From Zygnema cylindricum (lineage: Eukaryota > Streptophyta > Zygnematophyceae > Zygnematales > Zygnemataceae), in assembly GCA_037447655.1 (NCBI GenBank), contig JBBHKE010003324.1, positions 186,001 to 250,000 of the forward strand: a stretch of 64,000 nucleotides of DNA. Direction: 5' to 3'. Of the stretch, positions 11,719 through 24,172 are shown one piece after another. Both the position numbers and the translations under genes were made by a program. Under the pieces are notes generated by a model. The model had not been told where the DNA came from, did not search any database, and saw only the letters and a program-made list of their open reading frames with translations. Every line of letters starts with the position of its first letter. Within the stretch, counting starts at the first letter, position 1.

Positions 11719-12723
11719 TGTTGAAATTGTTATTTTTATATGGTATTTTCTAGGTCTGAACTTAGTACAAAATAGAAAAGGTGGACAGCCTGCCTCCGCC
11801 TCCTCTCTCTTCCCACCATACTTGCCGTAGTCACTGAGGGATACAGAGGGTGGTTGAGCCATGGCTGTAATAGCTTAAGCAGGCAGGGCTAAAGAGTGAC
11901 TTATGTCACTCTCAACAAAAAGGTTAAGTTCGGCAGGACTCGAACCTCCGACTGGTAGAGCGCGGCTTAGCCGTTAGCTCTAACCAGTCTGTGTAAGAAG
12001 TCCGTTAGCATATATTAGGTTTGATATTTACTTAGACAATGTTACGTCTATGAATTCGATTAACGGAATTACGAACGAAAGAACATGGAACCAAGTATTA
12101 TATAGTGCAAACATTATCTCGCACGCAAACAAATGAATCAGACATTTGTTTTCGACGGCGGACATTTAATATCGAATCTGATCCGACGGCGTACATCAAT
12201 GCCGAGATCACGGAATGGTCACTTTTGGCGTTTATGGACGTGGCGTGACGTGGCGCCACGCGGAGGGATGACATTTGGTCGCAGGAATTCCGGCGAACCA
12301 TAAGGACAAGTGAAAAGTGGACACGCGTCCACTTAATGGCATTGCCGTACATGGGCCGTACAGAAAGTACATCGGCCATAGTACTTTTCTGTACTCTACA
12401 GTGATCCGATTGGTTCGTACTTCAAAAGATAGGGTTTGTGAGAGGGATTTAGGACTTAGAGAATTTTGGTAGATAGGAACCTCTCTCTCTTTGAGAGTTT
12501 GTATAAACTTGACATTTTTGCCGACTCATACCTTATCGACTGGTTGGCCGTTTTCAGTGATTCTTTTTGCTACGGACTTAGGGGAGTCCAGGCTGCATAG
12601 GGTTGCAGTCAAATTGTCAGTTTGCCTTCTTGGGTAGCAGTGGTCGTTGCTAAAAGTGGGTTAGTTAGATAGTATCTAGAGGCTTCCTGTATTCTGTAGT
12701 CCAATGGAGGACACATAATTGCA
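11719..12723 (+). repeat. 3' LTR of copia C
   Basis: It is 1005 bp, TGTTGAAA to TAATTGCA, and differs from the 5' LTR at a small number of sites. The TSD CCTAA follows at 12724. The gag ATG is repeated near its end, so read-out transcription could start a short Gag-host fusion. Confidence 0.95.
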
Positions 12724-13765
12724 CCTAAAACCAACCCATTCTCCTCCTCAAGTTCTAAAGAAACTTCCTCCTGGTTTTGAAAGTTATAAGAAACCACAAC
12801 GGAGAAAAGATTTCTCAGACACTGAAACAGATCAGGAATGGTTCAATCGATACTTGCTAGATAGACCAACCGTAGATCCACAAATTACACCTCCAACAGG
12901 GAACTCTGACGGAGAGGATGAAGAAGCAGGGGGGGGGGGACAAGAGAAATCGGAAGATAAGGACTCACCCATTTCATCGCCAAAATCTCACCCTCGTTCT
13001 TCCAAACTGGTGGTTATGTTAGTGCGACACCTAATGCCCTACGCCTTGACCCACTCAAAACGCAAGCTTCCTCCCACAATTTGTCCGAAGAAATCCTCGT
13101 TTTGGCAGTAGGGGAAGAGATTCACATCACGAGGGAAAGGGTAACGTTGGCAGAACCACCCAAGACAGTCTTCATATCAGCAGGACCGAAAACTTCTATG
13201 GTAGATAGAGATTATAAAACCCTGTCGATGGCTTTTATTCTGAACATGACAGGTAATTTTAAACTTAATGGATACGACGGGTATTGAGATGCCGTGGTGG
13301 ATATTGGAGCCCTTTCTAATCTCATTGCCACTTCAGCATTGCAGAAAATGCCCGAAGAAATCAGGCCAAAAATCAGTCCCAGTGAAATATGCCTGAGTAC
13401 ACTCAGTAGTGGAAGCCAACCAGTATATGACATCATTAAAGCAATGGAAATTGAATTCGCGGATCACGCAGGTCAACACGTTCAAATTCAGCTCCCCTTT
13501 CTGGTGGTGGAAGGTAAGCAATTTAAAATTCTGTTGGGTATGGCCACATGGACAAGGTAGAACATGAAGCTGAGTTTATGGAAAGAACAAGTAACCGTTT
13601 CAGACCCGAAAAATCTCGAGGGCACTAAGGTAGTGGTCCCCTTCGATTTATGAAACCGGGGGAAAACAACTGTTCCAGCGGCTGGATGCTATCGGGTGTA
13701 TTCTGCATCCACCACTTCTGAGCTGTTCGACGATTCCATAGATATCTCAAACTCCATGTGGCAAT
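12724..13765 (+). pseudogene. gypsy copy 1: Gag end and protease
   Basis: It resumes the fragment interrupted by C. 12729-13111 gives LKPTHSPPQVLKKLPPGF, an acidic tail, and SSKLVVMLVRHLMPYALTH, which match copy 3 at 43960-44290. The retropepsin-like protease spans about 13198-13740. Its active site reads VVDIGALSNLI, so the aspartate is present and the usual threonine is isoleucine. Then come FLVVEGKQFKILLGMATW and a frameshifted remainder. At the protease/methyltransferase joint this copy has TGG where copies 2 and 3 have TAG. Confidence 0.85.
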
Positions 13766-14578
13766 TCCCAATTTCGAAGCGGTGGGAAAAGGAGTATCAA
13801 AGAAAAATTGGTACAGATAGCCACACTTCGGCGGGGACTAGACAGGGGCTTAGCTACTATATCATACAAAACAGTAAAGCTCATCAGGCCCGAACTCCCA
13901 ACGGTTCCTAACCCAGGGAAAGACTTCAACCGGCAAGGGGTGTCACTGGATATCCCGCCCTTGGGCCTCCAGATTCTCTTACTATTTTCCGACATTAGTT
14001 ACGACTTGGAAGCCGTCTTGATAGCGGGATACCAAGTAGAAACGTATTCGGCAGTCGAGAATGACCCAGACGCCCGCGCAGTTAGTGAGCATTGATTGCA
14101 CAAGCAGCACCAACTTTACCCACAGTAACTCCGGGTGTTAGCCATGTCTAACTCCCACCGTACACTTCCCTAAAACGTAGACCACATCACGAATTCACAT
14201 CTAGAGAAGCTTAGAAGGGTAGACTTGGTGATAGCTGGATGGCCTTGCCAGGGTATTTGTTAGAAAGACAGGGCAAAGGACACCAAGATGTCCATAGCAG
14301 AACAATTTTTTGAATGACTTGACTAATAACAGGGTTACAGGAACGCTAGGAAACACCACTAGGGTACGTCTTGGAAAATGTTCACGCGACAGATGATAAG
14401 AGGAAAAAGGTAGTCAATAGCTAAAACCAAGTGACCAAGGTTCTGGGGACTCCCATAGTATTTCATGCAGCTCAGGTCGGGTCCCGAGCCCACCGAGTTA
14501 TAGCTTGTTCGACCAACCTAGTTCCACTTCCCGTCCTGCAACAACTGTTGAACACCCAAGTTCGGTATCCCAACATCA
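13766..14578 (+). pseudogene. gypsy copy 1: DNA methyltransferase, N-terminal part
   Basis: Cytosine-5 methyltransferase sequence. The S-adenosylmethionine-binding motif I is degraded (ILLLFSDIS, about 13970-14000). AVENDPDARAVSEH is motif II-like. The catalytic loop motif IV is WPCQG with Cys codon 14246-14248. Motif VI is barely readable near 14365. There are many stops after 14095. The sequence breaks at 14578, where copia D inserted, and resumes at 27505. Compared with copy 3 this is an older, more decayed relative in the same position, downstream of the protease. Confidence 0.85.
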
Positions 14579-15613
14579 TTCAACTCTAAGACCTCCATAG
14601 GACCTCAGAGTAGGCAGCTCACACGAAGCCTCTAGGATAACCCTGACCCCTTTGTGTTTCAGCAAGAATAACTGCCACCCTGGCAGACTAAAACTCTGAC
14701 CACCTTTACCTCTGTAAAGGTAAGACTCCCCTGAGTCGATAGAAAAAAGAATCTCTAAATTTGCTCCCTTGAGCCGTAAGTTATGAAGGGTCAAAGTTGA
14801 CCTTTTTGTACAACAGCTCTTTGAAATAGAAGGTCCAGTCTATCAATTTTTTCTAAGTCCTATCTCTCTCTAAAACTCTATCTACTGAAGTACGGCACCA
14901 ATCATAGTAGTGTATCGTACATAAAGGTTCACGTGCCGTTGTACTTTATGTACGGCCATTGTACGACATGGCCAAAAGTCGACACATGTCATTTTTGGAT
15001 TCGTTCTTGGAATCCCTGGAGATGCCGTAATCCAATGTGATTGTGCCACGTGGCGATTGATGTGATGTTGACCGAAAACCGCCAAAAACCTATTGCGCGA
15101 TCTCGGCATGCTTTGTGGCCGTCCGATCAAGCCGGATTACAATCGTGGTCGTCATAAATACTAGCGCAATATTTGTTTCGCCTTTGAAACAAAATGCGCA
15201 GTATCCGTTTCGGATGTGCCGTACGCCGTACATTACAAACTGTATCTATGTCTAAATATCCCGTTGAATGAAGATAGCCGATGTGGAAACATTTAAATAA
15301 CTTTCATACGCTATATCATACATCTCTGGTTTAGACTAGTTGGCTAAGGCTACCGGCTACTAGCTACTTTGACGGACGGTAGGTACCCGGATCAAATCTT
15401 GGGCCCGTCAAATATATTTTGGTAAAATCTACTAACCTAATATCTATCCCCGTCGGGATAGCATAGGCGGCCATGCTCTATCTCCCTCTCCAACTTTCAG
15501 TGACTACGACAAGTGTGGGTGCTGGAGAGAGGAGTTAGAGGCAAACTGCCTCTGCTTCTTTTCTGCATTTTACAAAACCTAGAAAATACAAAAAATAACC
15601 TTTAATTTCTACA
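14579..15613 (-). repeat. 3' LTR of copia D
   Basis: 1035 bp. It starts TTCAACTC on the plus strand (one change from the expected TGCAACTC) and ends TTTCTACA. It has an antisense tRNA-like segment at about 15325-15410 with TTTGACGG and CCGTCAAA arms that could extend its hairpin. Confidence 0.93.
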
Positions 15614-16880
15614 CTCCCCTTATTTTCTAGTCACTATTTATTTTAAGACCACACTTCTCTCGGCAGAAAATTAGTTTGGGGGAAGGAACAGGTTTGGTCA
15701 TCATATCTGCTACCATTTCACTATCTGTTTTATACTCCAAACTGATTATCTTGTTTTCTACTTTCTCCTTTACAAAGGTAAGTTTGATATCCATGTATTT
15801 GGCTTTAAAGTGATGTTTAGGATTGGGAGAAATGGCAATGGCAGTTTGATTATCACAAAACACTTTTTGGACACCACTCTTAAGATGACCAAGCTCACCA
15901 AGCAAAGACTTGACCCACATTAATTCTTTTACACTAGAGCAAGAAGCCATGTACTCAGCCTCCATGGTGGACTAAGCAATGACCTTTTCCTGCTTCTTGC
16001 TCCAGCAGCAAGCCCCATCACCCACATACAATACATATCCAGATGTGCATCTCCTCATAGGAGCATCCCCATAGCTGGCATCACTCGAAGTGGTGATGTC
16101 AGTATTGTTCCCACCCAAATGCAATCATTGATCCCTAGTTCCTATGAGATATCTAAAGACTCTCTTAGTTGCCTCCCAATCTTTCTTAGTATGAGCATTC
16201 AAACTCCTATTTAGCACTCCTACAGCTGCGGCTATGTCCGGACGGGTACAATTCATGAAATATATTAGGCTGCCTACTACTTGTCTATAAGGGATGGTGT
16301 GCATAAATCTTTTCTCTTCCGCGCCTACCACGTCATCTAAGATTATAATTCCCTCTTCCTCACTCCCCTCACTTCCCTTTTTTAATTCGATATGAGTGGT
16401 ACAACTATTAGCCTTGTCCATTTGGAATTTTTCTAACATGTTTCGAATGGCCTTTTTTTGAGTTAATCTTATGATCTTTCTATCTCTGTCTCTTTCTACT
16501 TGAATTCCCAAAATATACCTTGCTTCTCCCATATCCTTCATCTTAAATGTTCCTTTTAAATCATTCTTCAACTTATTTATTTTATCCATAGATTTACTTA
16601 AAACAAGCAAATCACCAACATAAATTGTAACAAAAATAATTCCTTCCTCAATCTTCAAACAAATAAATTGAGTGATCTGAGCTGATCTCAATATATCCCA
16701 AACGTATAAAAACTTATCGAGCTTCTTGTTCCATTGCCGAGGCGCCTGTTTCAGCCCATACAAAGATTTGATCAATCGACATACCTTGCTTTCCTCCCTT
16801 TGCTCCACAAATCCTTCGGGCTGTCGCATAAATATTTCCTCTTCCAACTCTCCATGTAGGAAGGCCGTCTAGATGTCCAT
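15614..16880 (-). pseudogene. copia D reverse transcriptase C-part and RNase H
   Basis: It begins with the polypurine tract (15614-15630), then RNase H (MEAEYMASCSSVKEL, FCDNQTAIAI) and RT leftward from 16880. The RT catalytic box is YVGD instead of YVDD: the second catalytic aspartate is glycine (about 16608), so the enzyme would be dead even without the frameshifts. The domain is cut at 16880 by the insertion of E and resumes at 23381. Confidence 0.9.
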
Positions 16881-17770
16881 TGTAGAAATTAATGGTTTCT
16901 TTTTAAGTATTTTCTAGGTCTAAATTAAAATTCTAAAAGAAGCTGAGGCAGTCTATCTCAAACTTCTCTCTCCAACTCCTACACTTGTCGCAGTCATTGG
17001 GAAGTTGGAGTGGAAGCTAGAGCCATGGCTGCCTAGGCTATCCAGAGATTTACGCGAAATAGATTAGTTTATTTACCTGTTTATTTACTAAGAGGATTGG
17101 CGTCAGAAACTAGGATTTGATCCTGGTACCTATGGAATGATAGATAGCAGGTAGCCGGTAGTTCTAACCGTCAAGTCTGAATCCAACGATACATAGTATA
17201 GGGTTTGATAATTATTTATATATAATTACGTTGGATAAATCATTTAACTACAACTGCGTACGGGATACATAGATCCAGTTATGTAAAAGTACGGATTAAA
17301 TGTACGGACAAGGAACAAGAACCGTGCATTTGTTTCGATAACGAAACGAACACCGCGCAATTATTTATTACGGCTACGATTAAATATGCATTTAATCGAA
17401 CGGCCGGATTGTATGCCGAGATCGCCGAAGAGGATTTCGGCGGTTTGTGGTCATCGCCACATCGGATGACACGTGGCAGAAAGATATTGGATCGAGGCAT
17501 CTCCGAGGATTAAGGGAGCGAATTCGGATATACCACTTGTCGACATTTCGGACAAGTCGTACAGTATTCGTAAAAAAAGTACACCGGCAACTGTACTTTT
17601 GTGTACGGAGGAGTAATATGATTGGTCCATACATCAGTAGATAGAGTTTGTGAGAGAGATAGGACTTAGGAAAAATTGGAAGATAAGACCCTCTCTCTCA
17701 AAGAGCTTCTATACAAAAGGTCAACTTTGACCCTCCATAACTTACTGCTCAGGGGAGCAAATGTAAAATG
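16881..17770 (+). repeat. 5' LTR of copia E (3' end missing)
   Basis: It matches 22316-23205 of the 3' LTR and stops at GGGGAGCAAAT. About 170 bp, including the gag start, are absent. It holds an antisense tRNA-like segment at about 17095-17190 and a TATA-like TATACAAAA near 17709. Confidence 0.9.
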
Positions 17771-18104
17771 GAATCTTTGTCTTGTATTTATTTAAATACC
17801 TATCCTACCCTATATGTCCTAGCACTGATCTTAGTTTATAGGATAAAGCTGTCACCTAACGGTCAATTTAACAGACGTTAGGTTCCAAGATCAAATCACA
17901 AAGTCGGCAATCATTTTGGTACTGACTAAGTAGTAGCCTGTTTTCTGACACCTTAGACCTCAAAGGCAGCCATGGTTCTAGCTCTCTCTCTAGTCTTCAA
18001 TGACTACAAAGAGTATGGGGACTGGAGAGTTGAGCGAAAAGCAGACTGCCTTCGCTTTATTTCTTCATTAGATTTTTCCTATTAAGACCTAGAAAATTCA
18101 TAAG
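17771..18104 (-). repeat. Foreign LTR fragment in inverted orientation
   Basis: It ends GACCTAGAAAATTC and has the GCCATGG...TCTCTC block, so it is the U3 start of a different copia LTR on the minus strand. A tRNA-like stretch sits near 17830-17910. It replaces the end of the E 5' LTR and the first part of gag. Confidence 0.7.
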
Positions 18105-18935
18105 TGAGTTGACAAGTGGGGCGTCCATTAAGTCTTGGAATTCCTCCACGGTTTGGAGGAAGCAGATTCACAAAGAAAGCAGATCCATCTTCAACGGAGG
18201 AGACAAAGGAAGGAGAGGTGGTTTACAAAGGAACGGAGAAGGAGACGACCACACCAATATCAACTGGGTCAACATTCATGTCACGTATTTTGAGGAACAA
18301 GGAGAATGATACTAATACGTAGGACTTCAACAATATGGCGGCAAAGCACTTCATACTCCGCCATCTTACTCAAGGGCTTCCATGTCCTCATTTGCAAGTA
18401 AAAAGGGCATCCGATCTTTGGATGGCTCTGATAAAGATGTATCGAAGTGGTACGATTCAGCAACAAGAGTTGGCTGATTAGAAAGTTAAGAAGTATGTAT
18501 ACAAAAGAGGGAAGATGTTGAATTTTTGCAATGAGCTTGATATATTTTTCAAGGAGCTAGAGAGCGCGGGAAAAGATTATAGTGAAAAAGAAAAGGTTAA
18601 CTTTTTTTACTGATGAAGTTACCCGATGAGTTCGAGAACATAGTCAACCGCGTGTAGGACTTGTCGGACTCAAGGTGGATATGGAACTCAGTGGTAGGGA
18701 TGACTCTCGTTCGGGAGAATACTATTGAGATCCAAAGGGGAGGAAAGAGTGGGAAAGCCTTGGCAACTGCGACCGATTGGAGGAACAAGGATTCCCGAAA
18801 ACCGGTTGGAAACTATGGGGGGAGGGAGCACAAAAATCAGACCGACGAGTTCGGACCAAGGGCTCCCAAAGGTTTATGTCATTTTTGTAAGAAACCGGGG
18901 CAAATATGGTAGAGTGCACTAAGCTAACCGAGCTT
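18105..18935 (+). pseudogene. copia E gag (5' truncated, broken)
   Basis: It starts abruptly at the VSGQVGRP block, with TGA in place of one codon. AAKHFILRHLTQGL and KLPDEFENIVN follow, with stops at several sites. The zinc knuckle (CHFCKKPG) has lost its His and last Cys to a frameshift near 18900. It has neither the ATG nor the primer site of its relatives. Confidence 0.87.
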
Positions 18936-20343
18936 CGGTTAAAGGAGGGGCAGACCGGTGGAACCCCGAGATGAAAAAAATAGGCCCTTGTGAAATAGGT
19001 ACATGAGGCAGAATCCGAGGACGAGGACGATGAGCTCCTATTGGATGAGGAGTTGGAGGCGAAAAACGAGGTCAAAATTCCACGAAGGCAGAAATGTGCT
19101 TACGGTGGATTGAAAGGTGAAGCAGGCTGGATTATAGATTGAAGTGCCTCCATGCACATGTGTAAGGATAAGCAAGAGTACGGGGATGGGAAAAATAGTC
19201 ACTACTACTCTTGTAGGATCGGTAGATCTGAAAGTGTTAGTAGAAGGAAAGGCATCTATAGTAACATTATCTGATGTATTGTTTATTCTGGAGCTGAACA
19301 AAAACCTCATCTCTACATTTGTATTAGATGATAAGGGTTTTTTTACTAGCACTAGGGAAGGAGTCTTTACTGCTAGTTTTGAGGAAGAAGTCTATTTTAT
19401 TGCTAAGAAAGGTAGCCAAGGGATGTTTAGGCTGATTTTAAGTAATGAAACAAAGAAACTTTATTATGCTGGTGTACATGATATTATGATGTGGAATAAA
19501 AGGCTTGGGCATGTGAATCTAGATAAGTTAAGAGAGATGAAAAAGATGGGAGTGGTGGAAGGGATTCAGTTCAGAGAGAGTGATAATATAAGTGATTGTA
19601 GTGAATGTGCTCAAGGTAAACCACACAGATTACCCTTTCCCAAAACAACCACTTATAAGGGAGAAAAAAATTTAGATTTAGTACACACAGATATTTTGGG
19701 ACCGGCTAATGTGCCCTCACCGGGGGGGAAGAGATTTATGATGACTTTAAATGATGATTGTTCTCGGTAATCCAGGATGTATTTTTTGAAAAACAAGTCA
19801 GACACTCAGAATTTTTTTAGACAATATAAAGCATGGAGCGAAAAACTCCATTAAACTCTTATCAAGAGAGTAAATAGTGAGAATGGTGGAGAGTATACTT
19901 CTAACCAGTTTGAGAATTTTTTGAGGGAAGATGGAGTCCAACACCAAAAGACAATTCCAGAAAACCCAGAACAGAATGGGGTAGCTGAAAGATAAAATAG
20001 GACACTAAGTGATAGTGCTAGAAGTATGTTGTCGGACAAGAAGATAGGAAAAAGGTTTTGGGCCGAAGCAATGAACTGTGCTAATTACCCCAAAAATAGA
20101 GTTCTTACTTCAGCTATAAAAGATCATACACCTTATGAGAGATGGACAGGTCGTAAACCAGAAATATCTCTCTTAAAGGTTTTCGGCAGTCAAGTATTCA
20201 GTCTAGATATAGATCGGTCAAATAGAAAGCTAGATCCTCAAGGAAAACCGGAATACTTGTTAGGATATGATGAGGATGTGAAAGGATATAAAGTCTATGA
20301 TCTAAAAAGGGAAGATATAATCTAAGTAAAGCATCTAGTAGTT
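18936..20343 (+). pseudogene. copia E protease and integrase (broken)
   Basis: The protease site is destroyed by a stop (IID*SAS, about 19140), and about 50 bp after it are missing. A 208-codon run, 19144-19770, carries the pre-integrase finger and VHTDILG. The core then reads VNSENGGEY, so the second catalytic Asp is Glu or lost, and EQNGVAER*NR with a stop. 20026-20325 holds the core end (ERWTGRKPE). Confidence 0.88.
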
Positions 20344-22315
20344 ATGGATGAAGGAAAGTCCGTGGATCCCTTCAAGTATACAAAGTCAGTAAAAATCAGA
20401 TTTGAGTCAGAAAATTCCAATGACTTTGAACTTCCTAACTATCCAGGTTTTAGAGAAAATGACATTTTTGCAGGTACAAATCAGACCGAAAAGAACTCGG
20501 ATGCGGAAACTCTAATGACAACTCTACTCGAGGCCGAAGACGTGGTGGAAACTGATTCGGAATCAAGGGACAGGGGAGAGGCCGAGATTGTTCGAAAGAA
20601 CCCACGAGAACCATCTTTTCCGGCCACAGATTTTGAGGGGGGAAGGAGAAGTAGCAAAAGATTGCTGGAAAGACAAGTTAATATCAAGGTAACAAAACTA
20701 TCTCATCAAGATGAACCTCAAACTTATGGAGAGGCGATGACTTGCCCAAAAATAAACTGGTGGAAGACAGCCATAAATGAGGAGATGGCCTCAATGATGA
20801 CAGCCGATACTTGGGAGCTGGTGGATTGTCAACCTAATAGAAAACCAATCAGTTGTAAGTGGGTTTTCAAATTAAAACTGAACCTGGATAACACTATTGA
20901 GCATTACAAAGCCCAATTAGTGGCAAAAGGATTTACACAGAAAGAAGGAATCGACTACGAGGAAACCTTTGCCCCGGTGGTCATATTTCCCTCCATCCGC
21001 AAACTTCTCAGTATAGCAGCAGCGGAAGACATGGAGGTACACTAGATGGACATCAAGACAGCCTTTTTGCATAGAGAATTGGAAGAGGAGATTTTCATGC
21101 GACAACGCAAAGGATTTGTGGAGGAACGAGAGGAGAGTAAGGTATGCCGGCTGATTAAATCCCTTTACGGTTTGAAACAGGCGCCTCGAATGTGGAATAA
21201 GAAACTTGATGAGTTTCTTACAGGTCTGAGATATATCCGGATCAGCTCAGATCACTCAATCTATGTTTTTGAAGATGAGAAAGGTATTATATTTATTGCA
21301 ATTTATGTTGATGATTTGCTTGTTTTAAGTAAATCAATGGAAAAAATAAATAAACTGAAAACCGATCTTAAGGGGAGATTTGACATGAAGAATATGGGGA
21401 AAGTAAAATATATATTTTGGGAATTCCAGTAGAAAGAGACCAAAAAACAAAGATTATAAGATTGACTCAAAAAGAAGCAATAGGGAACATGCTTGAAAAA
21501 TTTCAGATGGATTAAGCTAATAGTTGTACAACTCCAATGGAGTTAAAGAAGGGAAGTGAGGGGAGTGAGAAAGAAGGAGTCATAGTCTTAGACGAGGAAT
21601 TATCTCTTGAAGAACAGAAGTTCATGCAAACTATTTCTTACAGGCAAGTAGTGGGAAGTCTAATCTATTTTATATATTGTACCCGACCGGATTTAAGTGC
21701 AGCTGTAGGAGTGCTGAGTAGAAGTCTAAATGCTCCCACTAAGGGGGATTGGGAGGCAGCTAACAGAGTCCTTTGATATTTGATAGGAACTAGGGATCTA
21801 TGGTTGCATTTGGGTGGGGAGAATACTGACATCGCTACTTTGAGTGATGCTAGTTATGGTGATGCTCCGATGAGGAGATGAACTTCTGGATATGTATTAT
21901 ATGTGGGTGATGGGGCTTGCTGTTGGAGTAGCAAACAGCAAAAGGTTATTGCTCAGTCCACCATGGAGACTGAGTATATGGCATCTTGTTCTTTTGTAAA
22001 AGAATTGATGTGGGTCAAGTCTTTGCTTGGTGAGCTCGGTCACCTTAAGAGTGGTGTGCATAAAATATTTTGTGATAATCAGGCAGCAATTGCAATTTTT
22101 GCCAATCCTAAAATATCATTTTAAAGCCAAACAAATGGACATTAGACTCAGCTTTGTTAGAGAGAAAGTAGAAAACAAAATAGTCAGTTTAGAGTACCGA
22201 CAAGATAGCGAAATGGTAACAGATATGATGACCAATCTTGTGACTTCCCGTAAGCTAATTTTCTGCAGGGAGAAGTGTGGTCTAAAATTAAAGAGTGACA
22301 AGAAAATAAGGGGAG
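20344..22315 (+). pseudogene. copia E reverse transcriptase and RNase H (broken)
   Basis: 20344-21045 is the linker and RT entry, ending in a stop that replaces Gln of HQMDIK (about 21043). 21046-21432 holds PEGF-like and LYGLKQAPR blocks and an intact YVDD (about 21310). A frameshift follows at KYIFWEF. RNase H is 21537-22315 with QSTMETEY and FCDNQAAIAI, broken by a stop at 21774 and a shift near 22110. The same shift point (KYIFWEF) occurs in copia A, so A and E probably share a parent. Confidence 0.9.
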
Positions 22316-23375
22316 TGTAGAAATAAATGGTTCCTTTTTAAGTATTTTCTAGGTCTAATTTAAAATACAGAATAAAGTCGTGGCAGTTTATCTCTAACTT
22401 CTCTCTCCAACTCCCACACTTGTCGCAGTCTTTGGGAAGTTGGAGTGGAAGCTAGAGCCATGGCTGCCTAGGCTATGTAGAGATTTACACGAAATAGATT
22501 ATTTTATTTACCGGTTTATTTACTAAAAGGATTGGCGTCAGAAACCAGGATTTGATCTTAGTATGTGTAGAATGATAGATAGCTAGTAGCCAGATGTTCT
22601 AACGTTAAGTCTAAATCCAACGATACATAGTATAGGGTTTGATAATTATTTATATATAATTACGTTGGATAAATCATTTAACTACAACTGCGTACGGGAT
22701 ACATAGATCCAGTTATGTAAAAGTACGGATTAAAGGTACGGACAAGGAACAAGTACCGCGCATTTGTTTCGATAGCGAAACGAATACCGCGCATGTATTT
22801 ATTACGGCTACGATTAAATATGCATTTAATCGGACGGCCGGAATGTATGTCGAGATCGTGGAAGAGGATTTCGGCGGTTTGTGGTCATCGCCACATCGGA
22901 TGACACGTGGCAGAAAGACATGGGATCTCGGCATCTCCAGGGATTAAGAAGCGAATCCGGATATACCACTTGTCGACATTTCAGACATGTCGTACAATAT
23001 TCGTACAAATAGTACACCGACAGCTGTACTTTTGTGTACGGAGGAGTAATATGAATGTTCCATACATCAGTAGATAGAGTTTGTGAGAGAGATAGGACTT
23101 AGGAAAAATTGGTAGATAGGACCCTCTCTCCCAGAGAGCTTCTGTACAAAAGGTCAACTTTGACCCTCCATGACTTACTGCTCAGGGGAGCAAATTCAGA
23201 GATTCATTTTGCTATCGACCCAAGGGAGTCTTGCCTTCACACGGGAAAAGGTAGTCACAGTTTTTTTTTTCCAGGGTGGTAGTAATTGTTGCTTAAACAC
23301 AAAAGGGTCAGGGTTATCCTAGAGGCTTCTTGGAAGCTATCCACTCATCGGACTTATGGAGGTCTCAGAGTTTCA
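22316..23375 (+). repeat. 3' LTR of copia E
   Basis: 1060 bp, TGTAGAAA to GAGTTTCA, preceded by AGAAAATAAGGGGAG. TSD TCCAT follows. It is followed by D reverse-transcriptase sequence. Confidence 0.94.
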
Positions 23376-23380
23376 TCCAT

Positions 23381-24172
23381 CTGATGTACTTCCATGTCTT
23401 CTGCTGCCACCATACCGAGAAGTATCTGAACCGAAGGAAACCTGACGACCGGAGCAAAAGTCTCATCGTAGTCAATTCCCTCTTTCTGGGTAAATCCCTT
23501 CGCCACTAACCGAGCCTTGTAGCGCTCAATGGTGTAATCCGAAATGAATTTCAGCTTAAATACCCACTTACACCCAATTGGCTTTCTGTCTGCAGGACAA
23601 TCCACCAATTCCTATGTATCGGCCGCCATAATTGAGGCTATCTCCTCATTAATGGCTGTCTTCTACCGATTTCTTTCAGGACAAGTCATTGTTGCATTAT
23701 AAGTTTGAGGTTCATCAGGGTGAGATAGTTTGGTTACCTTATTGTTAACTTGTCTCTCTTGTAGTCTTTTGCTGCTTCTTTTTCCTCCTTCAAACGCGGT
23801 TGCAAGAATAGAGGGCTCTCTTGGATTTATTTCGAACAGTTTCTACTTCTCCCCTATCCCTTGATTCCGGTTTGCTTTCCACCACGTCTTCCGCTTTGGT
23901 TGGAGTTAATACTAGGGGTTCCACATTTGGGTCCTTCTCGATGTGATTCGTACCTGCAAGATCATCATCTTCTTGAAATCCTAGATAGTTAGGAAGCTCA
24001 AAGTCATCACAATTTTTTGACTCAAATCTGATTTTGATTGTCTTTGTATGATTAAAGGGATCTATAGATTTTCTTTCATCCATAACCACTAGATGCTTCA
24101 CTAGGTTAATATCCTATCTTTTGAGATCATAGACTCTGTATCTTTTTACATTTTATCATATCCTAGTAGATT
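23381..24172 (-). pseudogene. copia D RT N-part and linker
   Basis: It continues D beyond E. Leftward from about 24100: KHLVVMDERKS, the acidic linker, a frameshift near 23820, then the RT entry (CKWVFKLK, ARLVAKGFTQKEGIDYDETFAPVV). Stops are present near 23615 and 23665. Confidence 0.88.

Larger units (their letters stand above)
6372..12723 (+). mobile_element. Ty1/copia element C, full length, TSD CCTAA
   Basis: A complete plus-strand copia of 6352 bp. Its LTRs are 6372-7375 and 11719-12723, nearly identical by eye. The target duplication CCTAA is at 6367-6371 and 12724-12728. All domains are present in order (gag, PR, INT, RT, RH). Several stops and frameshifts make it non-coding as a whole, although the LTR match suggests a fairly recent insertion. 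It may have been mobilised in trans, or decayed quickly afterwards. Confidence 0.96.
16881..23375 (+). mobile_element. Ty1/copia element E, TSD TCCAT, rearranged 5' end
   Basis: A plus-strand copia inserted in D. TCCAT is at 16876-16880 and 23376-23380. Its 3' LTR is complete (22316-23375). The 5' LTR is cut at about 17770 and followed by a foreign inverted LTR piece, so the primer site and gag start are lost. Confidence 0.94.
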
